A stretch of 64,000 nucleotides of DNA from the NCBI RefSeq assembly GCF_020510425.1, contig NZ_JAHBAH010000001.1, forward strand, positions 4,104,472-4,168,471, given 5' to 3'. Under the pieces are notes generated by a model that saw nothing but the letters and a program-made list of their open reading frames with translations, was not told where the DNA came from and made no database searches. This document shows, piece after piece, positions 1 through 7,220 of this stretch. The stretch comes from Quatrionicoccus australiensis. Lineage in GTDB: Bacteria > Pseudomonadota > Gammaproteobacteria > Burkholderiales > Rhodocyclaceae. Every line of letters begins with the position of its first letter. Position 1 is the first letter of the stretch. Position numbers and translations under genes: made by a program.

Positions 1-918
1 GACCAGCCCGTCATCGTCGAGCGCCTTGCTGCACAGCGGCGGCTGCGCGCCGAAATGCAGCTCGGCATAGACGTCGTCCTCGATCAGCGGCACCTGGTGC
101 TGGCGGAGCAGGGCGATCAGCTCCTTTTTGCGCGCATCGGGCATCAGGCTGCCCGACGGATTCGAGAAATTGAGCATGCATAGGCAGGCCTTGACCGGAT
201 GTCGCGCCAGCACCTCGGCCAGCGCCTCCAGGCTGAGGCCGTCGCGCGGATGGGTCGGGATCTCGACGACCTTGAGACCCAAGCGTTCGGCCGCCTGCAG
301 ACCGGCGTAGAAGGTCGGCGACTCGACCGCGATCAGGTCGCCCGGCTTGGTCACCGCCTGCAGGCAGAGATTGATGCCTTCCATGGCACCGGCGGTGATG
401 ATGATTTCCTGTGGCGCCACGTTGGCGCCGTGCGCCAGGTAGCGCAACGCGAGCAGGCGGCGCAGTTCGGCATTGCCTGGCGGCAAATCGTTGAGCGTGT
501 CCTGTGGCATGAGATGGCGGGCGGCTGTGGCCAGTGAGCGCCCGAGCTTGGCAAGCGGAAACAGCGCCGGCGACGGAAAGCTGGAGCCGAGCGGCAGCAC
601 GGCGCTGTCCTTGCTGCTGTCGAGAATGCGAAAGATGAAGTCGCTCACTTCCAGTCCGGTCGAATCGCTGCCGGGCTGCGTCATGCTCGGCTCGGGCAGG
701 CGCGGATCAAAGCGGGCACGCACGAAGTAACCGGACTTCGGTCGCGCCTCAACCAGGCCGCGACTTTCCAGCAACTGGTAGGCACTGCTCACGGTGATCG
801 GGCTCAATCCCTGCGTCCGGCAAACCTGGCGGATCGAAGGCAAACGATCACCAGGCCGGAGCAGGCCGTCGGCAATCAGCTTTTCGGTAGTGGCAGCGAG
901 CTTTTGGTAGAGACTCAT
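1..918 (-). CDS. MocR/PdxR-type GntR regulator with aminotransferase-like domain (3' end outside window)
   Basis: Reading the minus strand from the ATG at 918 gives 306 uninterrupted codons that run off the window edge. Residues 1-70 form a GntR winged helix (DRLPSIRQV, then a recognition region ending KSGYFVRA). From about residue 100 the sequence is fold-type I aminotransferase-like, with IIITAGAMEG, NPSG and IEDDVYAEL, the last carrying the Asp that contacts the PLP pyridine nitrogen. MocR proteins are usually 450-500 residues, so the PLP lysine lies beyond position 1. Such proteins act as PLP- or amino-acid-responsive transcription regulators. The target is unknown because the neighbour on the far side is not visible. 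Confidence 0.9.
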   Translation of the reverse strand, partial: MSLYQKLAATTEKLIADGLLRPGDRLPSIRQVCRTQGLSPITVSSAYQLLESRGLVEARPKSGYFVRARFDPRLPEPSMTQPGSDSTGLEVSDFIFRILDSSKDSAVLPLGSSFPSPALFPLAKLGRSLATAARHLMPQDTLNDLPPGNAELRRLLALRYLAHGANVAPQEIIITAGAMEGINLCLQAVTKPGDLIAVESPTFYAGLQAAERLGLKVVEIPTHPRDGLSLEALAEVLARHPVKACLCMLNFSNPSGSLMPDARKKELIALLRQHQVPLIEDDVYAELHFGAQPPLCSKALDDDGLV

Positions 919-983
919 TCGCGAATGGTATCAGCCAGGGAAACAAAACCTGAACGCAATCGGACGTGCTTGAAATATACGGT

Positions 984-1011
984 AGTTTACATAATACAAA
1001 ACGCCCCAGCG
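984..1011. other. Left attachment site (dif-like, XerD arm plus central region)
   Basis: The arm AGTTTACATAA (984-994) and central hexamer TACAAA (995-1000) match the right-hand dif site at 8229-8245 with few differences. The next 11 bases (ACGCCCCAGCG) do not resemble a XerC arm and should be phage sequence. This asymmetry is what a hybrid junction between chromosomal dif and phage attP should look like. The stop codon of the phage regulator gene lies inside this site. Confidence 0.75.
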
Positions 1012-1367
1012 GCGAAAGTCAGTATTGGTGCGGCTTCAGCGGGGGCCGCTGTCACAAAGTTTGTGACAATTCCCATAATTAGCGCATAACTCGCCATTTT
1101 CCCGAAATTCTGCGCATTTGTGACAAAAGGGAGCCAGAAAGCGCGTTTCTCCTCCTTCCGCTCTGTTGCTAGTTCCGACGCTGCTATTACTGCTTTTAGC
1201 TCAACATTTAGCAGTTCCGATAATTTGACGCATGCCATGGCCGGAAGTCCTCGCTGATGGGCCTTTGCGTTGGTTATATTGTTAGGAATAACGCCGAGAT
1301 AGTCAGCTAACGCAGTAACGCTGCCTTTTTCAATAATTCCCGCTTCGATGTAGTCGCGCAGTTCCAT
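987..1367 (-). CDS. Phage regulator, DUF3693-type (126 aa)
   Basis: The start at 1367 is chosen because AAAGGA lies six bases upstream; an in-frame ATG at 1385 has no ribosome binding site. The protein begins MELRDYIEAG and has a helix-turn-helix-like N-terminal half (VTALADYLGVIPNNITNAKA). It continues with KLSELLNVELKAVIAASEL and the KREEKRAFW-like stretch typical of DUF3693 proteins of filamentous phages. The C-terminal third is hydrophobic (about residues 87-126) and may be membrane-associated. It is transcribed away from the replication gene across an operator-like dyad, the usual position of an inovirus repressor (the RstR role). The stop codon lies within the attachment core, so the C-terminus depends on integration. 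Confidence 0.75.
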   Translation of the reverse strand: MELRDYIEAGIIEKGSVTALADYLGVIPNNITNAKAHQRGLPAMACVKLSELLNVELKAVIAASELATERKEEKRAFWLPFVTNAQNFGKMASYALIMGIVTNFVTAAPAEAAPILTFAAGAFCIM

Positions 1368-1390
1368 TTCTAGTCCTTTAGCCATATTGA

Positions 1391-1434
1391 CCAACCAAAA
1401 TTGATTGCGCTTAAATGCGATCAAATTTGGTTGT
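1391..1434. promoter_or_regulatory. Operator-like inverted repeat between phage regulator and replication gene
   Basis: The arms 1391-1410 (CCAACCAAAATTGATTGCGC) and 1415-1434 (ATGCGATCAAATTTGGTTGT) are inverted copies, with about 15 of 20 positions pairing around a TTAA centre. A second short dyad, ATCAA-N6-TTGAT, follows at 1437-1452. The position between divergent regulator and replication genes suggests binding sites for the regulator, controlling lysogeny and replication. This is inferred from symmetry and position only. Confidence 0.6.
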
Positions 1435-1480
1435 CTATCAATTTCGGTTGATGGGTCGACGATATCACAAGGGGCGTTTT

Positions 1481-2854
1481 GTGCGAATTCGCAAAAGTAA
1501 CAAGCTGAAAGCTGTGTCTCCCGAACTGGTCGAGACTGCATCGCGCATGACTGCGGATGATTTCCGCACTGCCTTTGATCCGCTCGGCGCAGATCTGGCT
1601 CACCTCAAAAAACTAGACGTGCAAAACAAAGCTTCGCAACAGCGCCTTGCTCATACCTATGCTCCCCGGCTCCGCGGCGCGGAGCGGCCCGACGCGAAGG
1701 AGGGCGCGCAGCGCGGCGGATGCCCCCCCCATGCTAACAGGGGGGAAAAAGGTTCCGAAGGGGCAGAGCACGTCAAACTGGTGATTGAGGGTGGGGTTTT
1801 GAAGGAAGTCCCCAAGCGTCGCGGATTTGGTGGGGATTCCGCCTTCGTTGATTGGGTCAATTTCACCTTCAGTGAAGAGACCATTCTTAGCACTTCCCGT
1901 TCTGCTCGCCGTGTTGTGGAAATCGACGGCGAACTGTCGGAAGAATTCGACGGTGCAAACGGCATGGTTCCGGTGACGGATTACGAAGTCATGGTTGCCA
2001 TGTCGGCCCGACTTGAATTCATCTTTGGCTTCGGTATCCGTGGCAAGCGCGGAAAGGGCATGCACTTCTACCGCGATTCGTGGGATATCGGCGATTCATG
2101 GGGCGTTGTTTGCCACGGCGGCAACCGCGGTAGCGTCCTCGTATCAATCAATGGTTCCGGGCTGGCAGCGGCCAAAACAGGCTGGGAAATGCGCCTGAAA
2201 AACTTCCTTGAAACTGCTGATCGTGGTCGTCTGACTCGCGTCGACTTCGCCCATGACGATTTCACGGGCGAGACATACAGCGTCGACAAGGCTGATCGCG
2301 ACCATACGGACGGCCTTTTCCACATTCACGGCATGCACCCGGACTGTGAGCATCGCGGCAACTGGAAACACCCGAACGGCAAGGGGCGCACCCTCAACAT
2401 CGGCAACCGTAAAAATGGGAAGTTCTGCCGGGTCTATGAAAAAGGTCGCGAGCTGGGCGACAAAAACAGTGATTGGGTGCGCATTGAGGTCGAGTTTAAA
2501 AACGTCGACCGCGTTATCCCCCTGGACTGCTTGCTCGCTCCCGGTGAGTACCTCGCCGCGTCCTATCCGGCCTTTGCGTTCATCAGCGAAAAACAGTCAC
2601 GCATCGAAACAAACCGGCGTGTTGCACAAGCCAATGTTGATAGCACCTTTGACTGGCTCCGCCATCAATGCGGTGCGTCCATCGGTCGTCTTGTCGATCT
2701 GTTCGGCGCAGATGACGTCCTGAAAAAAGTCGTTCGCGATGGCTTTCCGGCGTGGTTCAAGGTGCCCGACTTCAAGCTGGCTCCTGAAAGCATCCATCAA
2801 TTTAGCCGTCAAGTTTTTCCGGTTGTCCTTTCTGAACAAGCTGCCGTCTGGTAG
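1481..2854 (+). CDS. Phage replication initiation protein (Rep_trans/RstA-like)
   Basis: This should be the rolling-circle initiator that nicks the double-stranded form at the plus origin. The GTG at 1481 is chosen because AAGGGG (1469-1474) sits six bases upstream. The in-frame ATG at 1415 lies inside the operator dyad and lacks a ribosome binding site. The 457-residue product contains the replication-initiation-factor core: VDWVNFTF, a stretch around GGNRGSVLVSINGSGLA, then LTRVDFAHDDF and the Tyr in CRVYEKGRELGDK. The arrangement matches phage initiators of the RstA/phage-X family. Residues about 60-95 are low-complexity and encoded by GC-rich hairpin DNA, probably an inserted non-conserved segment. 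Confidence 0.85.
   Translation: MRIRKSNKLKAVSPELVETASRMTADDFRTAFDPLGADLAHLKKLDVQNKASQQRLAHTYAPRLRGAERPDAKEGAQRGGCPPHANRGEKGSEGAEHVKLVIEGGVLKEVPKRRGFGGDSAFVDWVNFTFSEETILSTSRSARRVVEIDGELSEEFDGANGMVPVTDYEVMVAMSARLEFIFGFGIRGKRGKGMHFYRDSWDIGDSWGVVCHGGNRGSVLVSINGSGLAAAKTGWEMRLKNFLETADRGRLTRVDFAHDDFTGETYSVDKADRDHTDGLFHIHGMHPDCEHRGNWKHPNGKGRTLNIGNRKNGKFCRVYEKGRELGDKNSDWVRIEVEFKNVDRVIPLDCLLAPGEYLAASYPAFAFISEKQSRIETNRRVAQANVDSTFDWLRHQCGASIGRLVDLFGADDVLKKVVRDGFPAWFKVPDFKLAPESIHQFSRQVFPVVLSEQAAVW
1669..1745 (+). repeat. Two strong hairpins inside the replication gene
   Basis: The first hairpin pairs GCTCCGC (1669-1675) with GCGGAGC (1679-1685). The second pairs a C run (1725-1730) with a G run (1740-1745) around a nine-base loop and is followed by A5. 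The encoded peptide is low-complexity (Gly, Arg, Pro, Ala, Glu). In some ssDNA phages the plus origin lies inside the initiator gene, so an origin or packaging role is possible but unproven. Confidence 0.4.
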
Positions 2855-2874
2855 CACAAATGGAGATTCAAAAA

Positions 2875-3174
2875 ATGGAAGCAAAAACGCAATGTCTGGT
2901 ACTCGGTGCCAAGTTCTTCAAGGGCGAAATTGAAGGTCAGCATCACGACATGACCAAGCTTTTCGTAGCCATGCCGGTGTCGGAGAAGGATACGGCCAGC
3001 TACGGCAAAGCTGGCCATGATGCGATTGACCTCAAGTTCGGTACCTCGGAAGAGTATCAAAAGCTGAAGTCTCTCCCGTTTCCGATCATGGCCGAACTCG
3101 GCCTGAAGCTGACGACGGACGGCTATGAAGTGCTGTCCTTCCGCGCCATTTCGCAGCAGCCAAAGGCCGCTTAA
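2875..3174 (+). CDS. Phage single-stranded DNA-binding protein (pV-like, 99 aa)
   Basis: The start at 2875 is chosen because GGAG (2862-2865) is nine bases upstream; the ATG at 2860 has no comparable site. The protein begins MEAKTQCLVLGAKFFKGE and is small, mixed beta-type and lysine-rich (LKFGTSEEYQKLKSL), matching in size and position the ssDNA-binding proteins that follow the replication gene in inoviruses. Its expected role is to coat newly made viral single strands and divert them from replication to assembly. Assignment rests mainly on size, composition and synteny. Confidence 0.65.
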   Translation: MEAKTQCLVLGAKFFKGEIEGQHHDMTKLFVAMPVSEKDTASYGKAGHDAIDLKFGTSEEYQKLKSLPFPIMAELGLKLTTDGYEVLSFRAISQQPKAA

Positions 3175-3176
3175 TC

Positions 3177-3416
3177 ATGTCTCTGCTCGACGTTCGCAGG
3201 GTTTATGTCGTACAGGACCGGGCGACCGGTTCGTTCGTCGACATCAATATGAGCTTCGTTTTTTCGCTCAAGCATGCGGCGCGGGCAGAGTCTCTTGATG
3301 TTGTACGGGAGTCGATGAACTGCGCGATCTATGACGGCACGCTGGATTGCCCGATGGGCTATGACGTTCACACCTTCTTCGTGCCGGCCAACGAGTGGGA
3401 AGCGTCCGCGTCATGA
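3177..3416 (+). CDS. Small phage protein of unknown function (79 aa)
   Basis: It starts two bases after the ssDNA-binding protein stop and ends overlapping the next start (ATGA at 3413-3416), so it is part of the phage operon. The sequence (MSLLDVRRVYVVQDRAT...) is soluble-looking with no signal peptide or membrane helix and contains two cysteines. Small genes at this position occur in other inoviruses, but I do not recognise the family. A role in replication control or assembly would be a guess. Confidence 0.6.
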   Translation: MSLLDVRRVYVVQDRATGSFVDINMSFVFSLKHAARAESLDVVRESMNCAIYDGTLDCPMGYDVHTFFVPANEWEASAS

Positions 3417-3679
3417 CTCGCTTAAATCTCTCGATGCTCTGGCTTCTCTTCTCTTTTCCGTGTCTTGCTCACGCTGATACGGCCATGGAAATCATCTATG
3501 GCAAGTGGGTCAAGGTCACTCCGTCAGAGGTTCTTAAGCCCGTGTCGGACTACGTTCCGCCGCGCTCCGCTGCTGGTGCTGTCACCAACGAATATAAGCG
3601 CAAGCCGGAGGGGCAGGTTGTTATTCACGCCTTCCAAAATCCCGTTCCTGCGCCCTTCGTAAAGCCGGGGTCCAAGTAA
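3413..3679 (+). CDS. Secreted small phage protein (88 aa)
   Basis: The ATG at 3413 overlaps the preceding TGA, and GGAAG lies upstream. Residues 1-21 are a clear Sec signal (MTRLNLSMLWLLFSFPCLAHA) with likely cleavage before DTA. The mature part is about 67 residues, proline-rich (PVSDYVPPRSA, NPVPAPFVKPG) and without another membrane segment. Location between the ssDNA-binding protein and coat genes points to a periplasmic assembly factor or minor virion component. The family is not recognised. Confidence 0.6.
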   Translation: MTRLNLSMLWLLFSFPCLAHADTAMEIIYGKWVKVTPSEVLKPVSDYVPPRSAAGAVTNEYKRKPEGQVVIHAFQNPVPAPFVKPGSK

Positions 3680-3930
3680 TGGCCGTCTGCACCTCTCTTG
3701 CCCTTGTCTCCGGTGTCCAGGTGCTGTCTCCGACTGCCGTTGATCCATCGGTGTGCTCTGGCCCTGTCGTCCTGTCCTCGACTGAATATGTCAATTGGAC
3801 TGCCCAAATAGCCGCGTTCGGCTGGGATTCTGGTCTGTTTGAAAAGACATGGCAGGGTGGCCTGCTCATTTTTGCTACTGGTTTCGGTGTCGGCCTGCTT
3901 ATTTCTCTAGTCCGAAAGCTTCGCGTCTAG
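3679..3930 (+). CDS. Putative minor coat protein with C-terminal membrane helix (83 aa)
   Basis: It overlaps the previous stop by one base (TAATG). The N-terminal about 55 residues contain two cysteines and likely face the periplasm. Residues about 59-78 (GGLLIFATGFGVGLLISLVR) form one membrane helix, followed by a short positively charged tail (RKLRV). This topology and its place directly before the major coat gene suit a small virion-end protein analogous to pVII/pIX. No N-terminal signal peptide is evident, so insertion would rely on the C-terminal helix. Confidence 0.6.
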   Translation: MAVCTSLALVSGVQVLSPTAVDPSVCSGPVVLSSTEYVNWTAQIAAFGWDSGLFEKTWQGGLLIFATGFGVGLLISLVRKLRV

Positions 3931-3994
3931 TTCCTGCTGCGTCGATCTTGAACAGTCGACGCGGTTTATCCAACCTCTCTAAAGGAGAAAAACC

Positions 3995-4213
3995 ATGTTC
4001 AATCGTGCTTGTTCCCGTGTTGCCATTGCCGCCTCTGGCGTTTTCGCTTTCGCCATGTCTGGTCTTGCCGCTGCTGCGGTCGATACCACTGCGGTTGAAG
4101 CTGCTCTCACGACTGCGCAGGGTAGCGGTGAAGGCGTTGGCGGCAAGGTCATTGCTGTTGTGGCCGGTCTGGTCGTCGTCGGCGTGATCATCGCCCTCGT
4201 CAAGAAGATTTAA
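3995..4213 (+). CDS. Major coat protein, pVIII-like (72 aa)
   Basis: A strong ribosome binding site (AAAGGAG, seven bases before the ATG) fits the most abundant virion protein. The precursor has a signal peptide (residues 1-28, ending GLAAAA). The mature protein is about 44 residues: an N-terminal amphipathic segment VDTTAVEAALTTAQGSGEG, a membrane helix VIAVVAGLVVVGVIIALV and a basic tail KKI that contacts DNA in the virion. This is the canonical pVIII architecture. A hairpin follows immediately downstream and may limit expression of the minor proteins. Confidence 0.9.
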   Translation: MFNRACSRVAIAASGVFAFAMSGLAAAAVDTTAVEAALTTAQGSGEGVGGKVIAVVAGLVVVGVIIALVKKI

Positions 4214-4227
4214 GGGTGATTCAGGGC

Positions 4228-4270
4228 GCACTTCCTCTGCCTCGCATTGGGAGTGCTGTCCTGATTTTTT
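4228..4270 (+). terminator. Hairpin with T-run after the major coat gene
   Basis: GCACTTCC (4228-4235) pairs with GGGAGTGC (4249-4256), with one G-T pair. A T6 run follows at 4265-4270 after nine intervening bases. A partial terminator after gene VIII is normal in filamentous phages and would set the high coat-to-minor-protein ratio. The distance between stem and T-run lowers confidence. Confidence 0.4.
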
Positions 4271-4295
4271 CCACTTCAAAAAACGGGGCGTTTCG

Positions 4296-4367
4296 GTGAT
4301 ATCAATCCTTGTTGGCGCTCTCCTTGTTGCCGTCTTTGTTATCGGCGTTCGGATCGGCTCTCTATGA
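4296..4367 (+). CDS. 23-residue hydrophobic phage peptide (pVII/pIX-like candidate)
   Basis: GTG at 4296 is preceded by GGGG (4285-4288). The frame gives 23 residues (starting MISILVGALLVAVFVIGV, ending RIGSL) and stops at TGA 4365-4367. The stop overlaps the adsorption-protein ATG as ATGA, so the two are probably translationally coupled. Nearly the whole peptide is one membrane helix. fd-type phages encode 32-33-residue tip proteins (pVII, pIX) between the DNA-binding protein and coat genes. This is a plausible equivalent that is short enough to be missed by automatic annotation. Confidence 0.6.
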   Translation: MISILVGALLVAVFVIGVRIGSL

Positions 4368-5707
4368 TCGCCCGTCTATTTCTCGTTGTTCTCGCGCTGC
4401 TCTCTGCGCCGTCGTTTGCTGCGGATCCGGCGATTCCCGCGACAAAGGAAACAGCCGTTAAGGTTGATGGTTGGGTGACCGATAACGGTGCCTATTTCCC
4501 TAAAGGTAAATTTCAGGAAGGTCCTTTGACTCTTGCCGGTGGTATATCGGCTTGTAAGGCGTTTCAGCCTCCGGGGTCTAGCGAGTATCTATCTTTTACT
4601 CCTAATTCGGACATTACCGCTGGTAACTGCATCTGGCGTGATGCTGTGGTTTCTAATTGGGTGGTTCAGTTCGCTATTGTTGTTTACAAGCATTGTCCGG
4701 CGGGTTACTCGGATGTCTCGGGGGTTTGCGAAAAGTGGGTTTGTCCAACTGGTTACACTGGTCCGACTATGATCGGCACCGTCCGCATGTGTGAGCCGTC
4801 TAATCCTTGCGCTGATCGCGACAAAAAGCCTAACGACTTTCTCTGGGTTTCCTACAACAAGGGGCAATCCCCATACGGCTATCGCTGCAAGGATGGTTGT
4901 ACGGTTTCCCAGACTGGCCCTGTCTCGCATCCCACAATGAACCCTAACGGCGACTGGTACACCGGCGGAACTGCCGATCGTCACGACTTAATGCAAATTC
5001 AATATTATGCAATTAAGTGCGAAGCCAATGCCCCTCAGTCGTCCCAAGGCGACCAGCCCCCGCCCAAGGTTCCTCCTGTTCCTAAGGCTCCAAAATGCGA
5101 CCCCGGCGAAGGCGTGCTCACCACTTCTACCGGCAAGGTTGCCTGCGTTCCTGAGGGCACCATGGGTGCAGCAAAGCCCGCCGAGTCTGACACGCAAAAA
5201 CGCGAAGAAGATGCCAACGGCGTAAAAAACACGACGAAAAACACGACAAAAGACCCTGTTACCGGTGCCACAACCGTTACGGAAAAAACAACGGATGCCA
5301 ACGGCAATGTAATTTCTAGTTCGTCGTCCTCCAGCGGTGCCGGTGGTGGTGGCGATAATTCGGGTGACGAGCCCGGCCAGTGCGCCAAAGAGCCGGATTC
5401 ACCTATCTGCAAAAAAGGCACCATCAAGGACAAGGGCAATTACGGCACTGATCAGGACGGCAAGCTAGAACAGGCGAAGGCTGAACTATCGGCTAAGTTT
5501 TCCGAGATTCGCGGCGCTTTGTCTAACCAGTTTCGCTATAACGGCTCCACTGGCGGCGGCTCGTTGCCATGCCCTGCGCCCGTCACTGTCCTCGGCGCGA
5601 CTATCTCGTTTTGTGTGGCTGACTACTCCTCTAGCCTCTCGGTCATTGGCGATATTATTGTTTTCGCAGCCACCATCATTGCTGCAATCATCGTGGTGAC
5701 TGCCTAA
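4364..5707 (+). CDS. Phage adsorption protein, pIII-like (447 aa)
   Basis: This is the expected receptor-binding tip protein. It has a signal peptide (residues 1-19, ending SFA) and a cysteine-rich N-terminal region (about 20-225) including CPAGYSDVSGVCEKWVC-type repeats. A proline-rich and then Ser/Gly-rich linker (about 226-345: PPPKVPPVPKAPK, SSSSSSGAGGGG) follows. The C-terminal domain has paired cysteines and a final membrane helix (about 423-445). This signal/N-domain/glycine linker/anchor layout is that of pIII in filamentous phages. The first 200 codons are richer in A/T and T-ending codons than the flanking genes, suggesting a swapped receptor-binding module. Confidence 0.85.
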   Translation: MIARLFLVVLALLSAPSFAADPAIPATKETAVKVDGWVTDNGAYFPKGKFQEGPLTLAGGISACKAFQPPGSSEYLSFTPNSDITAGNCIWRDAVVSNWVVQFAIVVYKHCPAGYSDVSGVCEKWVCPTGYTGPTMIGTVRMCEPSNPCADRDKKPNDFLWVSYNKGQSPYGYRCKDGCTVSQTGPVSHPTMNPNGDWYTGGTADRHDLMQIQYYAIKCEANAPQSSQGDQPPPKVPPVPKAPKCDPGEGVLTTSTGKVACVPEGTMGAAKPAESDTQKREEDANGVKNTTKNTTKDPVTGATTVTEKTTDANGNVISSSSSSSGAGGGGDNSGDEPGQCAKEPDSPICKKGTIKDKGNYGTDQDGKLEQAKAELSAKFSEIRGALSNQFRYNGSTGGGSLPCPAPVTVLGATISFCVADYSSSLSVIGDIIVFAATIIAAIIVVTA

Positions 5708-6027
5708 TGTTTGAGTTCCTAAATTCAGTATCGGATTTCTTCCAGTTCGGCATATACGGCTGGTTTGAAGAGACCGCGATTTACCTCACGTCGACGCTGC
5801 TTATCTGGTGGGTTAAAGCGCAAATTTCATCCATTGAATTCGCTTGGGGTGTCGCGCAGCAGATCCTGCAGGGCTTCGATGTGGCGTCGAAGATCGCACT
5901 CGGTTTTTCCCAGCTTCCCGGTGATGCTGCGGCTACCGCTGCATTTTTCCGCTTTCCCGAAGCTGTTAGCATCATCGTGAGCGGCGGCGCTACTCGCTTC
6001 GTTCTCCGTATGCTGCCGGGGTTCTAA
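5707..6027 (+). CDS. pVI-like minor coat protein (DUF2523 type, 106 aa)
   Basis: Start and previous stop overlap (TAATG), and its own stop overlaps the zot start in the same way. The protein has three hydrophobic stretches (about residues 22-36 ETAIYLTSTLLIWWV, 44-66, 84-102) and no signal peptide. It fits the DUF2523 family found between the pIII and pI genes of many inoviruses. It should sit with pIII at the virion end and take part in release from the inner membrane. Confidence 0.8.
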   Translation: MFEFLNSVSDFFQFGIYGWFEETAIYLTSTLLIWWVKAQISSIEFAWGVAQQILQGFDVASKIALGFSQLPGDAAATAAFFRFPEAVSIIVSGGATRFVLRMLPGF

Positions 6028-7220
6028 TGCCCATTAAAATTCATCACGGCCCCCCAGGGTCATTTAAGACGGCTGGGGCCATGGCAGATGACTTCATCCG
6101 CGAAGCCAAGGCGGGGCGCTTGATTGTTACCAACGTTCGAGGGGTCACAAGGGAGCGCGCCTTAAAGGTCTTTCCAGACCTGCCGGATACCTTCGATGTA
6201 ATCAATGTTCCCGATACCGACGAAGAAGGGCGCAAGCGGTGGGCTGAGTGGTTCCACTGGGTGCCTAAAGGTGCCTTTATCTTCGTTGACGAAGTGCAAG
6301 ACATCTGGCCGAAGCGCTGGAAAGAAGCCGACATTCGCGCCCTCGACTATCCGGGCGGCTTGCGCAAAGCTACCGCCGATGATCGCCCGTTCTGCTGGGA
6401 TCAGGCGTGGGATAAACACAGACATTGGAACTGGGATATAGTCGCCACCTGTCCCGCTTATTCAAAGGTTCGCGAAGATATTAAGGCTGTTGCAGATGCT
6501 GCGTACAAGCATAAGGACCTTGCGCTGATCGGTTGGACTGGTCGCTATGTTGAGGCGATGCACCTCGCGGACGATACTGGCAAGGCGCAGTCTGATTTCC
6601 TGACCATCCAGCAAAAGAAGGTTCCTTCCCATGTCTTTAAGCTCTACGACTCAACCGCCACAGGCGCATTCCGCGTCAATGCCAACGGCTTCAACCTTTT
6701 CAAGTCGCCTCGCGTCGCGTTACTTCTCGCTGTACTGTGCGGCGCTCTCTATATGGGCTTTGCTGGCCCTCCCATTAAGCTCTTTCCGGGTTCTCCTTCG
6801 GTGGCTACTGCAAACCCCGGCGGCGCGGCTTCTTCGTCGTCTGGTGCTCAGGTTAGGCCTGTTTCTACTGTCGCTGTATCTCCTGTCGATTTTTCTAAGG
6901 ATGCTCGCGTAGAGCCGTTGATTGATGGTGATGCCTTCATTCTCGCTTCGTTCCGTGGTGCCGGTCGTCATATGCGCTATGAGCTTCGCCACAAGGGCGC
7001 GCGCATCACTGACGAGGATTTGCTTGATATGGGCTACGCCGTCACGCCTCGCGGCTTCTGTGGCCTGCACGTTGCGCGTGATGGCTTCCAGCGGTTCATA
7101 ACCTGCGACATTCCCAAGGAAGAGCGCAGGGAACGTGAGGCTGAAAAGAGTGTTGTCGCTGCTGACAAGGGCAGGGCGGGGCGTGATTCTGTTCCTGTCG
7201 ATCCTCCCTTAAATGGTTAG
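6027..7220 (+). CDS. zot: Zot/pI-family phage assembly ATPase (397 aa)
   Basis: An inner-membrane ATPase that drives extrusion of the virion. The N-terminal domain has a Walker A variant GPPGSFKT (residues 8-15) and a Walker B-like segment ending FIFVDEVQDIWP. A single membrane helix lies at about 229-246 (VALLLAVLCGALYMGF), followed by a Ser/Ala/Pro-rich periplasmic region and a C-terminal domain with two cysteines (GFCGLHVARDGFQRFITC). The name Zot comes from the Vibrio cholerae homologue; nothing here indicates toxicity. It starts on the last base of the pVI-like stop codon. Confidence 0.92.
   Translation: MPIKIHHGPPGSFKTAGAMADDFIREAKAGRLIVTNVRGVTRERALKVFPDLPDTFDVINVPDTDEEGRKRWAEWFHWVPKGAFIFVDEVQDIWPKRWKEADIRALDYPGGLRKATADDRPFCWDQAWDKHRHWNWDIVATCPAYSKVREDIKAVADAAYKHKDLALIGWTGRYVEAMHLADDTGKAQSDFLTIQQKKVPSHVFKLYDSTATGAFRVNANGFNLFKSPRVALLLAVLCGALYMGFAGPPIKLFPGSPSVATANPGGAASSSSGAQVRPVSTVAVSPVDFSKDARVEPLIDGDAFILASFRGAGRHMRYELRHKGARITDEDLLDMGYAVTPRGFCGLHVARDGFQRFITCDIPKEERREREAEKSVVAADKGRAGRDSVPVDPPLNG

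Noticed and set aside
1415..1480. Longer start for the phage replication protein at ATG 1415
   Set aside because: It lies inside the operator-like dyad and lacks a ribosome binding site, while GTG 1481 has AAGGGG at ideal spacing.
6027..7220. Zot as a toxin gene
   Set aside because: Zot homologues in filamentous phages are assembly ATPases. Nothing in the C-terminal region indicates the V. cholerae toxin fragment.
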